In this document: positions 33,284-34,334 of the stretch, piece by piece
Layout: each line of letters starts with the position of its first letter
How positions within the stretch are numbered: position 1 is the stretch's first letter
From: Sphingobacteriales bacterium
Lineage (GTDB): Bacteria > Bacteroidota > Bacteroidia > Chitinophagales > JADIYW01
Assembly (NCBI GenBank): GCA_947460245.1
Contig: CANHGL010000020.1
Coordinates: 1 to 34,334, forward strand
DNA length: 34,334 nt
Direction of reading: 5' to 3'
The notes under the pieces: generated by a model
The model's input: the letters and a program-made list of their open reading frames with translations, nothing else
Database searches by the model: none
What the model was told of the DNA's origin: nothing
Position numbers and translations under genes: made by a program

Positions 33284-34334
33284 TCAATAAGCCCTTATAT
33301 CTTTACCTTCCATAAAATTAATGAAGGCATTCAGTGCCACACGATTTCCACCAGGCGTAGGATAATCTCCTGTGAAGTACCAGTCTCCTAAGTGATTAGG
33401 GCAGGCAATATGCAGACTATCAATTTTCTGATAAATAACCTGAACATCCGAGAAAGTATTTTTAGGTTTAACGATTTCAGCAATTTTTTCAGAAATCTGT
33501 TCGTCAGTATACGGCTCATAAACCTGCTTCACTAAATTACGTACTTCTTGAAAAGGTTTAAATAGTTCTTCTTTACATGCCTTGTACAAATCTTCTAATA
33601 CAGCGTATTCTCCACTTTCTTTCCAAAGCTTGATGGCGGCCTGAAAGGCAACAAAGCTGCCCATTTTACTCATGTCTATACCATAACAATCCGGATAACG
33701 GATTTGTGGAGCGGAAGACACTACAATAATTTTTTTAGGCTGAAGCCTGTCGAGCATGGTAAGAATGCTTTCTTTGAGCGTTGTACCCCGAACAATTGAA
33801 TCATCCAGAACCACCAGGGTATCTTCGTTATTCTTCACCACACCATAGGTAACATCATATACATGACTCACCAGGTCATTACGGAAAGCATCCTCTGTGA
33901 TAAAGGTGCGCATTTTCACATCCTTCACTGCAATCTTTTCAATACGCGGCATAACAGAAAGCTGTTGCTGCAGTAGCTCCATAGAAGGAATTTCCCCGCT
34001 ATCGTATGCCGCTAATTTTTGCAGTACATTTTGTTTCTGAATCTCTTCTGTCATTCCCAAAAAGGCAACCTCTGCCGTATTAGGAATATAGGAAAATACC
34101 GTATTTTCTAAGTCGTAATTTACTGCTTTGAGTACCGCAGGCACCAGTAATTTACCGAGCACTTTTCTTTCCTGATAGATTTCAAAATCACTGCCTCTGG
34201 AAAAATAGATACGCTCAAAACTGCAGGCTTTTCTTTCTTGAGGCTTAGTACATTCCACCTCTCCAATACTACCATCTTTTTTTATGATCAGAGCATGTCC
34301 GGGTTTAATCTCCTGTACTTTACTCCTATGTACA
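33284..34334 (-). CDS. Amidophosphoribosyltransferase-like protein (PurF homologue), 5' end outside window
   Basis: The C-terminal 349 residues of a class II glutamine amidotransferase fused to a phosphoribosyltransferase domain; the reading frame stays open to the right edge, so the N-terminal glutaminase half is outside. Visible parts: EIKPGHALIIKKDG and CSFERIYFSRGSD, the linker typical of PurF, then the PRPP-binding loop VVLDDSIVRGTTLKESI. The C-terminus (WYFTGDYPTPGGNRVALNAF) is the form seen in Bacteroidota-specific PurF homologues rather than the short E. coli form. PurF makes phosphoribosylamine, the first step of purine synthesis; whether this copy is the main enzyme or a paralogue cannot be decided here. 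TGA stop at 33286-33284. Confidence 0.88.
   Translation of the reverse strand, partial: VHRSKVQEIKPGHALIIKKDGSIGEVECTKPQERKACSFERIYFSRGSDFEIYQERKVLGKLLVPAVLKAVNYDLENTVFSYIPNTAEVAFLGMTEEIQKQNVLQKLAAYDSGEIPSMELLQQQLSVMPRIEKIAVKDVKMRTFITEDAFRNDLVSHVYDVTYGVVKNNEDTLVVLDDSIVRGTTLKESILTMLDRLQPKKIIVVSSAPQIRYPDCYGIDMSKMGSFVAFQAAIKLWKESGEYAVLEDLYKACKEELFKPFQEVRNLVKQVYEPYTDEQISEKIAEIVKPKNTFSDVQVIYQKIDSLHIACPNHLGDWYFTGDYPTPGGNRVALNAFINFMEGKDIRAY

Noticed and set aside
1-34334. CRISPR arrays, insertion sequences, prophage genes, tandem repeats
   Set aside because: No spaced direct repeats, transposase or integrase motifs, or phage structural genes were seen on either strand.

Overview
The window is chromosomal DNA of a member of the Bacteroidota, probably a Chitinophagia- or Sphingobacteriia-type organism. 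The signs are: TTG-N19-TAnnTTTG promoters (two exact copies), a type IX secretion (T9SS) sorting domain, the IPExxxVDY/pyruvate kinase gene pair, a GT117 (DUF2723) protein, a Wzi/RemB-like outer-membrane barrel, a neutral ceramidase and a Bacteroidota-type PurF homologue. The genus cannot be named from the sequence. No CRISPR array, insertion sequence, phage gene or rRNA was seen.

Layout. (1) 1-4838, minus strand: a tightly packed surface-glycan operon in the order GT11 alpha-1,2-fucosyltransferase, FkbM methyltransferase, GT2 glycosyltransferase, Wzx-type flippase, GT6 glycosyltransferase (cut by the window edge). GT11 followed by GT6 is the enzyme pair that builds ABO-type blood-group epitopes, so this operon may make a histo-blood-group-like glycan. 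The GT6 enzyme has the metal-independent NxN motif. (2) 4883-8032, plus: a neutral-ceramidase-like hydrolase without a signal peptide, followed by both subunits of a 3-oxoacid CoA-transferase. (3) 8027-13432, minus: an unrecognised 444-aa protein, DprA, an outer-membrane barrel, a DUF2147 protein with its own terminator, and TadA. (4) 13460-16284, plus: a TolC-type outer-membrane protein and a periplasmic adaptor behind a consensus promoter, with no pump gene. (5) 16317-18630, minus: acpP-fabF-rnc. (6) 18814-20665, plus: IPExxxVDY protein overlapping pyruvate kinase. (7) 20780-24594, plus: exported proteins MbnP, MbnH (di-heme), a YHYH-domain T9SS cargo and a peroxiredoxin-like protein; the first two form the known pair that makes a kynurenine-dependent copper site, here without a methanobactin gene. 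(8) 24717-25466: acyl-lipid or acyl-CoA desaturase. (9) 25477-29807, minus: rlmB, a perfect 18-bp-stem hairpin, mscL and a GT117 O-glycosyltransferase candidate. (10) tRNA-Gln(TTG) at 29922-29994 with its own promoter and terminator. (11) 30093-32319, minus: a 51-aa lmo0937-family membrane protein, a zinc-ribbon methyltransferase and a 2-oxoglutarate/iron oxygenase. (12) panB, and the 3' part of a PurF homologue at the right edge.

How the parts may fit together: several loci concern the cell surface and envelope (glycan operon, GT117 glycosylation, Wzi-like barrel, TolC/adaptor, desaturase, sphingolipid hydrolase, T9SS cargo), mixed with housekeeping genes (acpP-fabF-rnc, pyk, dprA, tadA, rlmB, panB, purF). 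The best candidates for little-described biology are the GT11/GT6 operon and the MbnP/MbnH/YHYH/peroxiredoxin-like cluster. All functional calls come from reading motifs by eye, with no database search.
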